A DNA stretch of 64,000 bases from CAIYXB01 sp038146805 (GTDB lineage Bacteria > Cyanobacteriota > Vampirovibrionia > LMEP-6097). How positions within the stretch are numbered: the first letter of the stretch is position 1; each line of letters begins with the position of its first letter. The translations under genes were made by a program, and so were the position numbers. Location of the stretch: contig JAYQSH010000003.1 in NCBI GenBank assembly GCA_038146805.1, positions 186,001-250,000 on the forward strand, read 5' to 3'. This document shows, piece by piece, positions 9,184-18,401 of this stretch. A model generated the notes under the pieces. That model saw only the letters and a list, made by a program, of their open reading frames with translations, had not been told where the DNA came from and did no database searches.

Positions 9184-10481
9184 AATTAGAAGAAACTATT
9201 GACCTATTTCAAGAACACCAAAAGATTAGAGCACAGTTTCCAATCTTGGACTCTGTAATCAACGACAATAAGCTTGTCTATCTTGATAGCGCTGCGACAA
9301 CTCACAAACCAAGCTCTGTAATCAATGCAGTTGCAAATTTTGAAGCAAACGACTATGGCACAGTAAGAAGAGGTGTTTATGACTTATCTGTGAATGCAAC
9401 TCAAGCCTTTGATCAAGCGCGTTCAACAGTACAAAATTTCATTAACGCTAAATCAAGTGAAGAAATAATTTTCACGAGAGGCACAACTGAATCTATAAAC
9501 TTAGTAGCTTTTTCTTTGCTTGAAGCCTTAAAAGGGAATTTATCGAACAAAGCAAGTAATCAAAAAAATGAATCAAGCCTTGCGACAAATGATGATATTG
9601 AGATTTTATTTACAGAGATGGAACACCATGCAAACATGGTACCTTGGCAAATTCAAGCAAATAGACTTGGACTCAAAACTAATTATTGTCCAGTTTTAGA
9701 CAACGGTGAGTTGGATTTAGAAACTTTATATAAACAACTTGAAAAAAAACAAACTCGAGTACTTGCTATAACCCATGTATCAAATACACTTGGAAGCGTT
9801 AACCCTATCAGGGAGATAATTGCACACGCTCACAAAAACAATGTCATTGTACTTGTTGATGGCGCGCAAGCAATCAGTCATTTAGAAGTAGACGTACAAG
9901 ATATAGATGCAGATTTTTATGTATTTTCCGCACACAAACTTTATGCACCTAGTGGAATTGGCGTACTTTATGGCAAAAAAGAACTTTTAGAGCAAATGCC
10001 CCCTTATCATGGTGGTGGTGAAATGATAAATCTGGTTCAACCTCAGGCAAGCAGTTTTGCACAATTACCTTTTAAGTTTGAAGCTGGAACTCCAGCTATA
10101 AGTCAAGCAATAGGTCTTAGCCATGCAATTGAGTTTGTCAAAAAAATCGGCTTAAAACAAATTGCCACTTATGAGAACTATTTGTATAAAGAAGCCTATC
10201 TAAGAATTAAAGATATAGAACAAATCAAATTTATTGGAATGGCAGAAAACAAAACAGCTATTTTGTCCTTTGTATTCGATGATATTGAAGCTTTTGATAT
10301 TGGTACTATGCTTAATCAATATGGAGTAGCAATTCGTACTGGACATCATTGTACTCAACCATTAATGCAAAGGTATAATATAAGCGCTAGTTCAAGAGCG
10401 TCATTTGCGTTCTACAATAATTTAGAGGATATTGAATTTTTTGCAGATAAACTAAAAAAAGCAATTAAAATTTTTAGATAA
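9180..10481 (+). CDS. sufS: Cysteine desulfurase SufS
   Basis: A group II cysteine desulfurase that takes sulfur from L-cysteine for the SufBCD scaffold. The PLP lysine is Lys253 in FSAHKLYAPSGIG, and the catalytic cysteine is Cys391 in RTGHHCTQP, preceded by the His pair usual for SufS. At 433 aa it is about 25 residues longer than typical, mainly because of a Ser/Asn/Lys-rich insert near residues 118-138. No sufE or sufU is present in the window, so the sulfur acceptor that activates it must lie elsewhere. It overlaps sufD by 4 bp. Confidence 0.97.
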   Translation: MKLEETIDLFQEHQKIRAQFPILDSVINDNKLVYLDSAATTHKPSSVINAVANFEANDYGTVRRGVYDLSVNATQAFDQARSTVQNFINAKSSEEIIFTRGTTESINLVAFSLLEALKGNLSNKASNQKNESSLATNDDIEILFTEMEHHANMVPWQIQANRLGLKTNYCPVLDNGELDLETLYKQLEKKQTRVLAITHVSNTLGSVNPIREIIAHAHKNNVIVLVDGAQAISHLEVDVQDIDADFYVFSAHKLYAPSGIGVLYGKKELLEQMPPYHGGGEMINLVQPQASSFAQLPFKFEAGTPAISQAIGLSHAIEFVKKIGLKQIATYENYLYKEAYLRIKDIEQIKFIGMAENKTAILSFVFDDIEAFDIGTMLNQYGVAIRTGHHCTQPLMQRYNISASSRASFAFYNNLEDIEFFADKLKKAIKIFR

Positions 10482-10492
10482 AAGGAAAACTT

Positions 10493-10729
10493 ATGCTACT
10501 AAGAGAAAACGATATTGCTGATATGTTAAAAGAAAAACTAGACGTTCAAGAAATTGAAGTGATTGATCTTAAAGGTGGTAATCATTGGCAAGTAAATATT
10601 ACAGCTAGTGATTTTAATTCTTTAAATAGAGTTAAAAGAGAACAATTAATACAAAGAGTTTTAGCAGGACCTCTTGCAGATGAAACAATTCATGCACTTG
10701 TTATCAAAGCAAAAGGTACAAACGAATAA
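10493..10729 (+). CDS. bolA: BolA-family protein
   Basis: A 78-aa protein with the BolA fold: the sequence IEVIDLKGGNHWQVNI is followed by the family helix-turn-helix-like segment KREQLIQRVLAGPLAD, and an HALVIKAKG end carries the conserved His. BolA proteins pair with CGFS glutaredoxins through a shared [2Fe-2S] cluster, and that partner is the next gene. It starts 11 bp after sufS with an AAAGGAAAA ribosome binding site. Confidence 0.93.
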   Translation: MLLRENDIADMLKEKLDVQEIEVIDLKGGNHWQVNITASDFNSLNRVKREQLIQRVLAGPLADETIHALVIKAKGTNE

Positions 10730-10743
10730 AAAAGGATAAAAAT

Positions 10744-11088
10744 ATGCAGTTAGGAAATGAATTAAGCCCAGAGAATTTAAGCCCAGAAGAAAAAGAACGC
10801 TTTGATACACTGGTAGCAAAAGATAAAGTTGTTTTGTTTATGAAAGGTAACAAAGATTTTCCACAATGTGGTTTTTCTGACGTGGTCGTTAAAGTTTTAA
10901 AATTTTATGATGTTGACTTTGCAACTTATGATGTTTTAAGTGATCAAGAAATCAGATCAGGTATGAAGCACTATAGTGAATGGGCGACATTCCCACAGCT
11001 TTATGTCAACAAAGAATTTATTGGTGGTTGCGATATTGTAATGTCGATGCATGAAAATTCTGAACTTGAAGCAATTTTAAAGCAATAA
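10744..11088 (+). CDS. grxD: Monothiol glutaredoxin (Grx4/GrxD type)
   Basis: A 114-aa single-domain glutaredoxin with the CGFS active site at 42-45, the Lys in MKGNKDFPQ before it, the TFPQLYV cis-Pro strand and the GGCDI glutathione-binding loop. Such proteins bind and hand over [2Fe-2S] clusters instead of acting as disulfide reductases. Its place behind sufS and bolA says it delivers clusters made by the Suf machine. Confidence 0.96.
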   Translation: MQLGNELSPENLSPEEKERFDTLVAKDKVVLFMKGNKDFPQCGFSDVVVKVLKFYDVDFATYDVLSDQEIRSGMKHYSEWATFPQLYVNKEFIGGCDIVMSMHENSELEAILKQ

Positions 11089-11097
11089 ATAAACTCA

Positions 11098-12255
11098 ATG
11101 AGTGCAGAAATAAATATTGATTTAGACTTAGTAAACAAAGATGCTGATAGACTTTGCGAAACCAGAGCAAAGTCTAAAGAAGACTCAAGAACTATGTCTT
11201 TGCACCTCTTGGCTCCCTTTCTTGCCTTAGCAAAAGAACATAGTTTATCTGAAAATCAACTGCGTAGATTAGTTGCTCATAATATTAAATATCAAGCTGG
11301 TATTTTTGCAAAAGAATATTCATTTGATGAGAATAATCAAAAAATCAATGAAATAATTTCTTTGCAAAATCAAACACTGATGACCAAACTTGGTAACGCT
11401 AGGGTAATAGCTAGTCACTATAAAGCTTATGGATTTAACAGAGGTGACTATTCTCAGCTTAGAGCTAAGCAATATTCAGAATCAATTTCATACTTAAACC
11501 ACGTACAAACAATTCAAAATGAGAATGAAACAGATAGACAATTAAGAATAAGCAAACAAGCACTTATTGTTTTACCCAAACAAGGTAATTCTGATTTTGA
11601 TTTTTGCAAAGAAGTGGAAGATCTCAAAAGACTCAATTACAATCCTTTATTTATTCAAGTAAACAACAAAGAAGAGTTATATTTGTTTGACGAAAACGAT
11701 CATGAAACATTTCTCAAGCAATTAGGCAACGCCATAGGAGGCTTTGGACTACTGGTAATCACAGGCTTTGGTGAGAATGGAAGCACTCAACAAGTAAATT
11801 TTAGTAATGATATCAACAATCAAGCAAACAATAATTTAAGCAAAGCTGACTTTAAAGATCTAACAAAATCAATTGATTTTATACTTGATAAAACATTTTT
11901 GTCTGAGCATGGAAGCTTTGTTTGTCTGGCAAATGGTTTTACAGGGACTAAAGCTCAAGAAGGTAAAGAGCACATAACTCCAAAAGATAGTATGGCAAGT
12001 TTAGTGAAATGGATCAGACCTGATTTAGATATCCAAGGTTGCTTTGACGATTTTTCAAATTTTGAAAGTATATTTTATGAGAAAGAAGGTCGTTTAGAAC
12101 ATAGTTTAACTCGAAGACTTGATGAAGAAGAGTTAGATGAAAAGAAAATCACAAAAGCAATTGAAGAAGCCTATGGCGAAAAACAATTAAAAACTGAAAA
12201 TGCCGATCAAAAATTAGCTGATCTCTATAATATTTTTGATGATGAGGAAGAATAG
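11098..12255 (+). CDS. Conserved-context hypothetical protein, 385 aa
   Basis: I do not recognise this protein. It is soluble, has no signal peptide or membrane segment, and has two cysteines in its first half plus two in the C-terminal third. A central region (about 150-230) reads like an alpha/beta domain with hydrophobic strands (ALIVLPK, FGLLVITGFGENG). The C-terminal 60 residues are highly charged and end in a DDEEE run. It begins 9 bp after the glutaredoxin gene, so it is the last member of the suf transcript. It has no clear Shine-Dalgarno. A role linked to Fe-S metabolism or to biotin synthesis, which follows, is suggested only by position. Confidence 0.8.
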   Translation: MSAEINIDLDLVNKDADRLCETRAKSKEDSRTMSLHLLAPFLALAKEHSLSENQLRRLVAHNIKYQAGIFAKEYSFDENNQKINEIISLQNQTLMTKLGNARVIASHYKAYGFNRGDYSQLRAKQYSESISYLNHVQTIQNENETDRQLRISKQALIVLPKQGNSDFDFCKEVEDLKRLNYNPLFIQVNNKEELYLFDENDHETFLKQLGNAIGGFGLLVITGFGENGSTQQVNFSNDINNQANNNLSKADFKDLTKSIDFILDKTFLSEHGSFVCLANGFTGTKAQEGKEHITPKDSMASLVKWIRPDLDIQGCFDDFSNFESIFYEKEGRLEHSLTRRLDEEELDEKKITKAIEEAYGEKQLKTENADQKLADLYNIFDDEEE

Positions 12256-12261
12256 TATAAT
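12256..12261 (+). promoter_or_regulatory. Candidate -10 box of a near-leaderless bioA transcript
   Basis: A perfect TATAAT ends 8 nt before the GTG start of bioA at 12270. No Shine-Dalgarno lies between, so a transcript from this promoter would begin at or within a few nt of the start codon. Confidence 0.45.
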
Positions 12262-12269
12262 TAAATAAG

Positions 12270-13694
12270 GTGCTAAATGACAACAATTATCAGGAATATC
12301 TTAATTTTGATGCAGAACATCTATGGCATCCTTATACTCAAGAAAAAACTGCAAAAGCTAATTTACTTGTACGCAAAGCCTATGAAGAGTTTATTGAAAT
12401 TATTGATGAAAACGGAGAAACAAAAAAAATCATCGATGCTATTTCTTCTTGGTGGGTTAATATTCATGGTCACTGCAATCCTTATATTCAAGAAAAAATA
12501 AAAAGCCAGTTAGCAAAACATGAACAAGTGATTTTTGCTGGCTTTACCCATGAACTAGCAATAGAGCTTGTAGCCAAGTTAATGAAAGTCTTACCCAAAG
12601 TCGACATATTTTGTGATGAAAACAAACAAAGATCTTTAAGCAAAGCATTTTTTTCTGATAACGGTTCAACAGCAGTTGAAGTTGCTATTAAAATGGCAAT
12701 TCAATATTTTTATAACAAAAATCAAGCTAAAAAAAACAGAGTAATCACTTTTAAAAATGCCTATCATGGAGATACCGTTGGTACCATGTCTGTCGGTGAC
12801 ACAAGTACATTTCATCATGCTTTTAAAAGTATTTTGTTTCCAGTAGATAAAGTTAGTTGCCCACATGACTTTTTAGAAAACAAAAAATTTTTTAGTGACA
12901 CAGATAAAGCCGAAGCTGAACAACAAGCTTTAGAAGAACTAATAAAAGAAATCGAGAGCAAAGACAATGAGCATGCCGCACTTATAATAGAGCCTTTAGT
13001 ACAAGGTGCTGGTGGTATGAAATTTCATAGCGAATTATTCTTACAAAAGATTCGTGAAATCTGTAATCACTATGAAATTTTACTTATTGCAGATGAAGTT
13101 TTCACAGGTTTTGGTAGAACTGGTACCATGTTTGCTTGCGAACAAGCAAGTATAGTACCGGATATGATTTGTTTATCAAAAGGTTTAACAGCTGGTTTTA
13201 TGCCAATGGGTTTAACTTTTACAACAGAAGAAGTGTATAGTGCCTTTTATGATGATTCGAGGCTGAAAACTTTTTTTCACGGTCATTCATATACTGGTAA
13301 CTCTTTAGCATGCGCGGCGGGGATTGCTTCTTTGGATTTATTTGCCAAAACTGAGCGTTTAAAAGATATAGAATATTTAAATGCAAAAATGCAAAATGAT
13401 TTATGCAGAGATGAATTTAAAAATTTGTCAGTCGTTAAAGATATAAGAGTTCGTGGAGCAATCGCTGTTATTGAATTTGCTAATAATCACGAACATGCGT
13501 ATCTATCTGAACTTGGTCCAAGGATTTATGAATATTTTTTAAAACGCAATATTCTTTTAAGACCCCTTGGTAATGTTTTATATTTTTTACCCCCTTATAC
13601 TATAAAAAATGATTCTTTAGAATATTGCTTACAACAAATTCAAAATTTTAGCCTTGATTTAGAAAAATCATTTTTAACAACACAAGTTCATTAG
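12270..13694 (+). CDS. bioA: Adenosylmethionine-8-amino-7-oxononanoate aminotransferase (BioA)
   Basis: A class III PLP aminotransferase that converts 7-keto-8-aminopelargonate to 7,8-diaminopelargonate in biotin synthesis. The BioA hallmark HLWHPYTQ is at 17-24, SWWVNIHGH near 60-68, the cofactor Asp275 in ADEVFTG, the PLP Lys304 in CLSKGLTAGF, and the late motifs FHGHSYTGN and LPPYT are present. It is 474 aa against about 430 for the E. coli enzyme, with an extra charged segment around 200-232. The start is GTG at 12270 just downstream of a TATAAT. No other bio gene lies in the window. Confidence 0.95.
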   Translation: MLNDNNYQEYLNFDAEHLWHPYTQEKTAKANLLVRKAYEEFIEIIDENGETKKIIDAISSWWVNIHGHCNPYIQEKIKSQLAKHEQVIFAGFTHELAIELVAKLMKVLPKVDIFCDENKQRSLSKAFFSDNGSTAVEVAIKMAIQYFYNKNQAKKNRVITFKNAYHGDTVGTMSVGDTSTFHHAFKSILFPVDKVSCPHDFLENKKFFSDTDKAEAEQQALEELIKEIESKDNEHAALIIEPLVQGAGGMKFHSELFLQKIREICNHYEILLIADEVFTGFGRTGTMFACEQASIVPDMICLSKGLTAGFMPMGLTFTTEEVYSAFYDDSRLKTFFHGHSYTGNSLACAAGIASLDLFAKTERLKDIEYLNAKMQNDLCRDEFKNLSVVKDIRVRGAIAVIEFANNHEHAYLSELGPRIYEYFLKRNILLRPLGNVLYFLPPYTIKNDSLEYCLQQIQNFSLDLEKSFLTTQVH

Positions 13695-13797
13695 GTGCAG
13701 TTAACAAATTTTGAGAACAAGGCTTGCGAATGCCGCAAAAGGCTGAGTTTAGTCTTTGTAAATTAAGACTTTGAGGCACGAGAGTAACACAGTTATA

Positions 13798-13989
13798 GGG
13801 CGTGCTTCCAAACCCGTAATAAGTATCTCGAGTCTTTAGATTTGGGCATAAGTAGGGTTTGGTTAGACACGCCTAACAAAAGAATCAAACACCGCCGCTT
13901 AGTGAGTTTCACGCAGTGAAACAAGCTAAGCGTAAGGTCGTTTGTGGGACTGATTTCTGACCCCATTTGCTAGTGATTTTAACATTTCA
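13798..13989 (+). repeat. 232-bp miniature element family, copy 1 (truncated, 192 bp)
   Basis: This copy carries the first two stem-loops of the family and stops inside the third, where copy 2 begins directly. TTATA at 13793-13797 precedes it and the same five bases follow copy 2 at 14223-14227, so the tandem pair looks like one insertion event later duplicated, or a dimer inserted at once. The remaining 13695-13797 stretch holds only a weak AGTCTT/AAGACT hairpin after bioA. Confidence 0.88.
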
Positions 13990-14221
13990 GGGCGTGCTTC
14001 CAAACCCGTAATAAGTATCTCGAGTCTTTAGATTTGGGCATAAGTAGGGTTTGGTTAGACACGCCTAACAAAAGAATCAAACACCGCCGCTTAGTGAGTT
14101 TCACGCAGTGAAACAAGCTAAGCGTAAGGTCGTTTGTGGGACTGATTTCTAACCCCATTTGCTAGTGATTTTAACATTTCACTGTATTTTAAAATTCAAA
14201 ATGGGGTTTGGAATCAGTCCC
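13990..14221 (+). repeat. 232-bp miniature element family, copy 2 (full)
   Basis: A full 232-bp copy with ends GGGCGTGCTTCCAAACCC and, reading inward from the other end, GGGACTGATTCCAAACCC (15 of 18 positions identical). Three consecutive stem-loops fill it: an outer GGCGTG-type stem in the first third, GTTTCAC/GTGAAAC nested in CGCTTAG/CTAAGCG in the middle, and a GGGACTGATT/AATCAGTCCC stem in the last third. No coding capacity. Confidence 0.9.
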
Positions 14222-14293
14222 CTTATAGAGATTGATAACAATAACAAAGGATTTGCTTAAAAACGGATTGATGCCTGTTGTAAAATAAAGTTA

Positions 14294-15418
14294 TTGGAAA
14301 ACTTTGAGCAATTAATAAAAACTATTTATGAGAATTTTTTTGTTCATGCAAAATCTCAACCCTTAGCTTTTTTGCTTGCTTTTTCACTTACTTTTTTATT
14401 GACACCATTAATAAAAACCAGGCTTGTTGAATTTACAGACAATCGACAAGAACAAAATCGTTTCAGCCCTCAAATACCTCGCTTAGGTGGCTTAGCAATT
14501 TTTATTTCGATTGTAATTACCATTGTTTTTTACTTAGCTTTTTTTGGCAGATACACACCAAATGGAATTCAACACTTACAACTTGAAGCTATTAGCATCG
14601 GGGCATTTATTATTTTTTTTATTGGTTTACTTGATGACTTAAAGCCAATTCCCGCACTTAGCAAACTTATTGCACAAATTATTGCGGCAAGTATAGTTTG
14701 GACCATGGGAATCAAAATTGAATTCTTAGCAAACCCTATACACTATATAGATCACGCTAAGGCAGAAGCTTTTGACCTAAATAATGCAGCAAGTTTTTTG
14801 CTAACTGTTTTTTTTATAGTGGCTATCACCAACGCTATTAATCTCATAGACGGCATTGATGGACTTGCAGTTGGAGTTTGTATGATTTCGAGTATTGCAA
14901 ATTGGGCAATCAACCTCAGCCCTTTGTTAAATCAACCAGCCGGTGCAATTTTTGCGGCAACTATGGCGGGCTCATGTTTTGCTTTTTTGAGATATAACTT
15001 TAATCCCGCAAAAATATTTTTGGGAGATAGTGGTGCTTATTTACTGGGCTTTTGTCTAGCTTGTATTTCTTGTATCGGTCTTACAAAAAAAATCACTGTC
15101 GTTATTCTATCGCCAATGTTAATTTTGATTTTCTTTGTGCCTTTGTTTGATATGCTTTATGCAATTATTAGAAGAGCTAGTCAAAAAAAACCAATTTTTA
15201 AAGCAGACCTTGAACACTTGCACCATAAACTTTTAGAAAAAGGATTCTCAGAAAAACAAATTAATTATTTGCTTTATCTAATAACTTTTCTAGGTGGTCT
15301 AATATCAACAACGATTCTAGGTATTGATATTGGTCTTGTATATTTGAGCATTAGCTGCATAGTTGTTTTTATATGGTTATTCTTTAGTTTGGTAGTAAAT
15401 AGCCAAAAAGAAAAATAG
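14294..15418 (+). CDS. WecA/TagO-type undecaprenyl-phosphate sugar-1-phosphate transferase
   Basis: An integral membrane enzyme of 374 aa from the MraY/WecA family, which moves a UDP-activated amino sugar phosphate to undecaprenyl phosphate at the inner membrane. Visible motifs are the DD pair (114-115) in LLDDLKPIPA, NLIDGIDGLAVG (183-194), FLGDSGAYLLG (241 on) and the late HLHHKLLEKG loop, which resembles WecA and TagO more than MraY. The start is TTG at 14294, 7 nt after a TAAAAT box and without a Shine-Dalgarno. It probably starts O-antigen, teichoic-acid-like or other envelope glycan synthesis; no glycan cluster adjoins it. Confidence 0.9.
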   Translation: MENFEQLIKTIYENFFVHAKSQPLAFLLAFSLTFLLTPLIKTRLVEFTDNRQEQNRFSPQIPRLGGLAIFISIVITIVFYLAFFGRYTPNGIQHLQLEAISIGAFIIFFIGLLDDLKPIPALSKLIAQIIAASIVWTMGIKIEFLANPIHYIDHAKAEAFDLNNAASFLLTVFFIVAITNAINLIDGIDGLAVGVCMISSIANWAINLSPLLNQPAGAIFAATMAGSCFAFLRYNFNPAKIFLGDSGAYLLGFCLACISCIGLTKKITVVILSPMLILIFFVPLFDMLYAIIRRASQKKPIFKADLEHLHHKLLEKGFSEKQINYLLYLITFLGGLISTTILGIDIGLVYLSISCIVVFIWLFFSLVVNSQKEK

Positions 15419-15520
15419 GTAAAAAAACCTAATAAATCAAAGATTCGAACAATAATTATTAAAAAAACAGTAATAAGATAAGCGCACGATGGCGAATAGT
15501 GCTAATATGTATTGCAGGCT

Positions 15521-18388
15521 ATGGCAAAAAAAGTTAAAACAAGTCATCCAATAACAGCAACAAAAGCTGCGGCAAAAAGAGAAGCGGCAAAAAAAACTCT
15601 CCCAGCAAAAACTGCGGCAAAAAAAACTGCCCCAGCAGAAACACATCAAGCTAGACATCAAATTCCAGATTATCTTCAAAGCACCCAAAGAGTGATAGAA
15701 GAAGCTTCCCCACATAATACTAAACATATATTTGCACAAAAAGGAATAAATGCTTTTTTATTAATTGTTGACCAACTGGCTAAACAAGAAAGCTCACAAA
15801 AACAATTAATCATTTGCCCCGATGATATTTATTGCTATCAATTACAAGAAGAATTAGCAAAGATTTCTCAGACTCACGCACAAAACTCAGAAATTATTTC
15901 AACATCAAAACCATCACAAAATAAATCAATAAAATTTTATGATTTAAAAAGTTTAAACCTTGAAGAAAATTCTACAAACGAACAACTGGAAAAAGCCGTT
16001 AATAAATATATTAAAGAGCAAAAGCTTGAAGGGCTTTCTCATATTTATATATATCAAGCTGAAAATTTAACAACTAAATTAGCCTCAGATTTTTATAAGT
16101 TACTAGAAAGAAAATTAAAAGAACAAAATCCAGAATTACAAGTTTTTGCTATTACAAATAGCGATGTAATTCATGCACATAAAACTGATTCAAGCAATCC
16201 TAACTCTATAAATTCGACAAGCTTATTTGGTGCTTCAAGAAATGCTCCTCGCTTTGAAGCTCTAAATTCTCAACTTATACAAAGAAACAAAAGTATAAGA
16301 AAATTTACATATACCCCTCTGCACTCTTTAGGCGCACTAGATAAATCCAAAAGTGCTATTAGAAATTCTTGCTATGACGAAGATGCACTAAATGCATTGA
16401 AGACAAGCATTAAAGAAAAGCTCAAACAAGGTAAAAGCAAAATTTTAATTAGAGCAGCTTCCAGAAAGCAAGTATCACAAATCACAAATGCTTTAAGTAA
16501 AGAGGGTTTAAATGTTGGTTCTTTTGACAGTAGTCAAGGAATAAAAGCCTCAAAATCTTATAATGTAAAAAGCGAATATGATTATGATAATCCCTACAAG
16601 TTATTATCAGCATGGGGACAAGGTGACAATAAAGCTTTTGAGGTTTTAGTACATTGCCAAAAATTTGATGGTATGGAGATTGCGGCTGATGTTTTGTATT
16701 TGCTAGATATTACAGAATCTGATCATGAACTAGCTCAAATGCTTAGTCCAATTTTTATCATCTCTGAAGAAGAAGCAGGAGAAAAAGAAATTCTCTATTT
16801 AAATGGCACAAATAATAATTCATTAGAAGCAAGAATAAAAAAAATACAAGAATCTTCTTTAAGGCATATAGTAAATCGACAAGCACGCAATGGCTCACAT
16901 GAAACAAATCCAGAAAATTTAGCATCAGAAAATTTAGACACTTTAGATTTCTTGCAGAAAAGTAAAAAGAAAGCTCTTAGTTTTTTTTGGCAATTATTGT
17001 GTAGAACTAAGCCGTCCCCCGATTATCTCAGTATTGCTCAAAAGTATTTAGATGTACATAAAATTGAGGGCATTGATGTAAATGATTTAGCTCAAAATAT
17101 TGAGCTTGGTTTTGATAAAAATATCTTGCCAAAAGAAATTAAACTTGAAGATGTTTATAGGTACGCTTTTGACTATTATGACAAAAAGACATTATTAGCA
17201 GACAAGATCACGCAATATCCTAATTTACTTGGAATTAAAAATTTAGATGAAGCAAAAGCTAGAGTATATAAAATTTACAGAGAGATAAACCTAAAATTAA
17301 ACATATCTTCTAAACTTGCAGAATTTAATACAACCCATAACCAACATGGAGACAAGGTCTGGGTAATATACTCAGGCATACTTACAGAGTTTTTATTTAA
17401 TAAATATCCAGAAAAATTGACTCAACAAGATTTTTTTGCAGTTGATAAAAACTTTGATACTGAACTGAAGCAAGTACTAATAAACTTGATGACTAAGAGC
17501 ACTTCTGACTTTGCTCAAGACACACCAGAGAGACAAATGCTATTAGATTTTCAAAATTTCATCAATGATAAAAGAGAAGCTAATAGGGCAAATGACTTTG
17601 GCTTAGATAGAAAAGCGTCTCTAAAGATAGCCGAAGACTTTATTCTAGAACAAAATAATGAAGACTTATTTGAAAAAGTTCCTCAAGAATTAGCTGATTG
17701 CTTATTTACACAGACCTGTCATACTAATGAAGAATTAAACCAAGCTTTTTATCAATATATAATTAGCACAAAGCCTGATTTAGAGGAGTCTATTATTAGT
17801 AGTTTTCTTTGTAAGCCCGAGATAATTAATGATGAACAAGATCAAAGAGAAATTTTAATTAACAAAATTAATCCCAATTTTTCTAGTGATATAAGAAATT
17901 TGTTTCGAACACGCAAGAAAAATTTAGAAGAAGAACTTCACAAATTCTTTTTAAAAAGACAAACCGGCTTTTTATCACAAGCTGAAATAGATCAAGCAAA
18001 TAGCGACTTAGCAGATCTTAATTCTGATTTATCAAGAGAATTTTTAGTATCAGTTTTTGGCAGACTTTCTAGTGATATTTATGATGCCTTAAAAACATTA
18101 GAGTTTAAAAACGACGAAGAACGCTATGGCTATTTAAATGAATCTTTCAAAAGACAAGTGACTAATAATGGAGAAATCGATCTTTATAAATTTAACATAG
18201 ATAAACACTTAAAACGAATTAAAAAAACAATAAATGAGGTTCTACAAGATTTTGATCTAATGGATACAGAAATAAATATAAAGGGGCTAAATACTGATAA
18301 AACAAAAATTGCTTCTAAAAAAACATTAAAGTTATCTTCTGAAAATTATTTGCAGAACTTTTTTCTGATTTGCAATTTGAACAAATAA
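15521..18388 (+). CDS. Large protein resembling a degenerate SF2 helicase, lysine/alanine-rich N-terminus
   Basis: About 955 aa. The first 40 residues are a KAAAKREAAKK-type basic tail as in histone-H1-like DNA-binding tails. Residues about 70-170 follow the order of an SF2 helicase first lobe (QLIICPDDIYCYQLQEEL, then SHIYIYQAENL in the place of the DEAH box) but no P-loop or DExH is present. Around 310-420 it resembles the second helicase lobe (KILIRAASRKQVSQITNAL, then AFEVLVHCQKFDGMEIAADV in place of motif V). The arginine-finger motif VI is missing. The rest is helical and charged. I infer an inactivated helicase scaffold. A TTG at 15512 is an alternative start. It sits 13 bp before the next unknown gene. 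Confidence 0.75.
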   Translation: MAKKVKTSHPITATKAAAKREAAKKTLPAKTAAKKTAPAETHQARHQIPDYLQSTQRVIEEASPHNTKHIFAQKGINAFLLIVDQLAKQESSQKQLIICPDDIYCYQLQEELAKISQTHAQNSEIISTSKPSQNKSIKFYDLKSLNLEENSTNEQLEKAVNKYIKEQKLEGLSHIYIYQAENLTTKLASDFYKLLERKLKEQNPELQVFAITNSDVIHAHKTDSSNPNSINSTSLFGASRNAPRFEALNSQLIQRNKSIRKFTYTPLHSLGALDKSKSAIRNSCYDEDALNALKTSIKEKLKQGKSKILIRAASRKQVSQITNALSKEGLNVGSFDSSQGIKASKSYNVKSEYDYDNPYKLLSAWGQGDNKAFEVLVHCQKFDGMEIAADVLYLLDITESDHELAQMLSPIFIISEEEAGEKEILYLNGTNNNSLEARIKKIQESSLRHIVNRQARNGSHETNPENLASENLDTLDFLQKSKKKALSFFWQLLCRTKPSPDYLSIAQKYLDVHKIEGIDVNDLAQNIELGFDKNILPKEIKLEDVYRYAFDYYDKKTLLADKITQYPNLLGIKNLDEAKARVYKIYREINLKLNISSKLAEFNTTHNQHGDKVWVIYSGILTEFLFNKYPEKLTQQDFFAVDKNFDTELKQVLINLMTKSTSDFAQDTPERQMLLDFQNFINDKREANRANDFGLDRKASLKIAEDFILEQNNEDLFEKVPQELADCLFTQTCHTNEELNQAFYQYIISTKPDLEESIISSFLCKPEIINDEQDQREILINKINPNFSSDIRNLFRTRKKNLEEELHKFFLKRQTGFLSQAEIDQANSDLADLNSDLSREFLVSVFGRLSSDIYDALKTLEFKNDEERYGYLNESFKRQVTNNGEIDLYKFNIDKHLKRIKKTINEVLQDFDLMDTEINIKGLNTDKTKIASKKTLKLSSENYLQNFFLICNLNK

Positions 18389-18401
18389 AAAACATCGAAT
18401 C

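Noticed and set aside
15437..15739. Minus-strand Cys/Phe-rich reading frame
   Set aside because: It is the reverse shadow of the Lys/Ala-rich start of the large plus-strand gene and has an unlikely composition.
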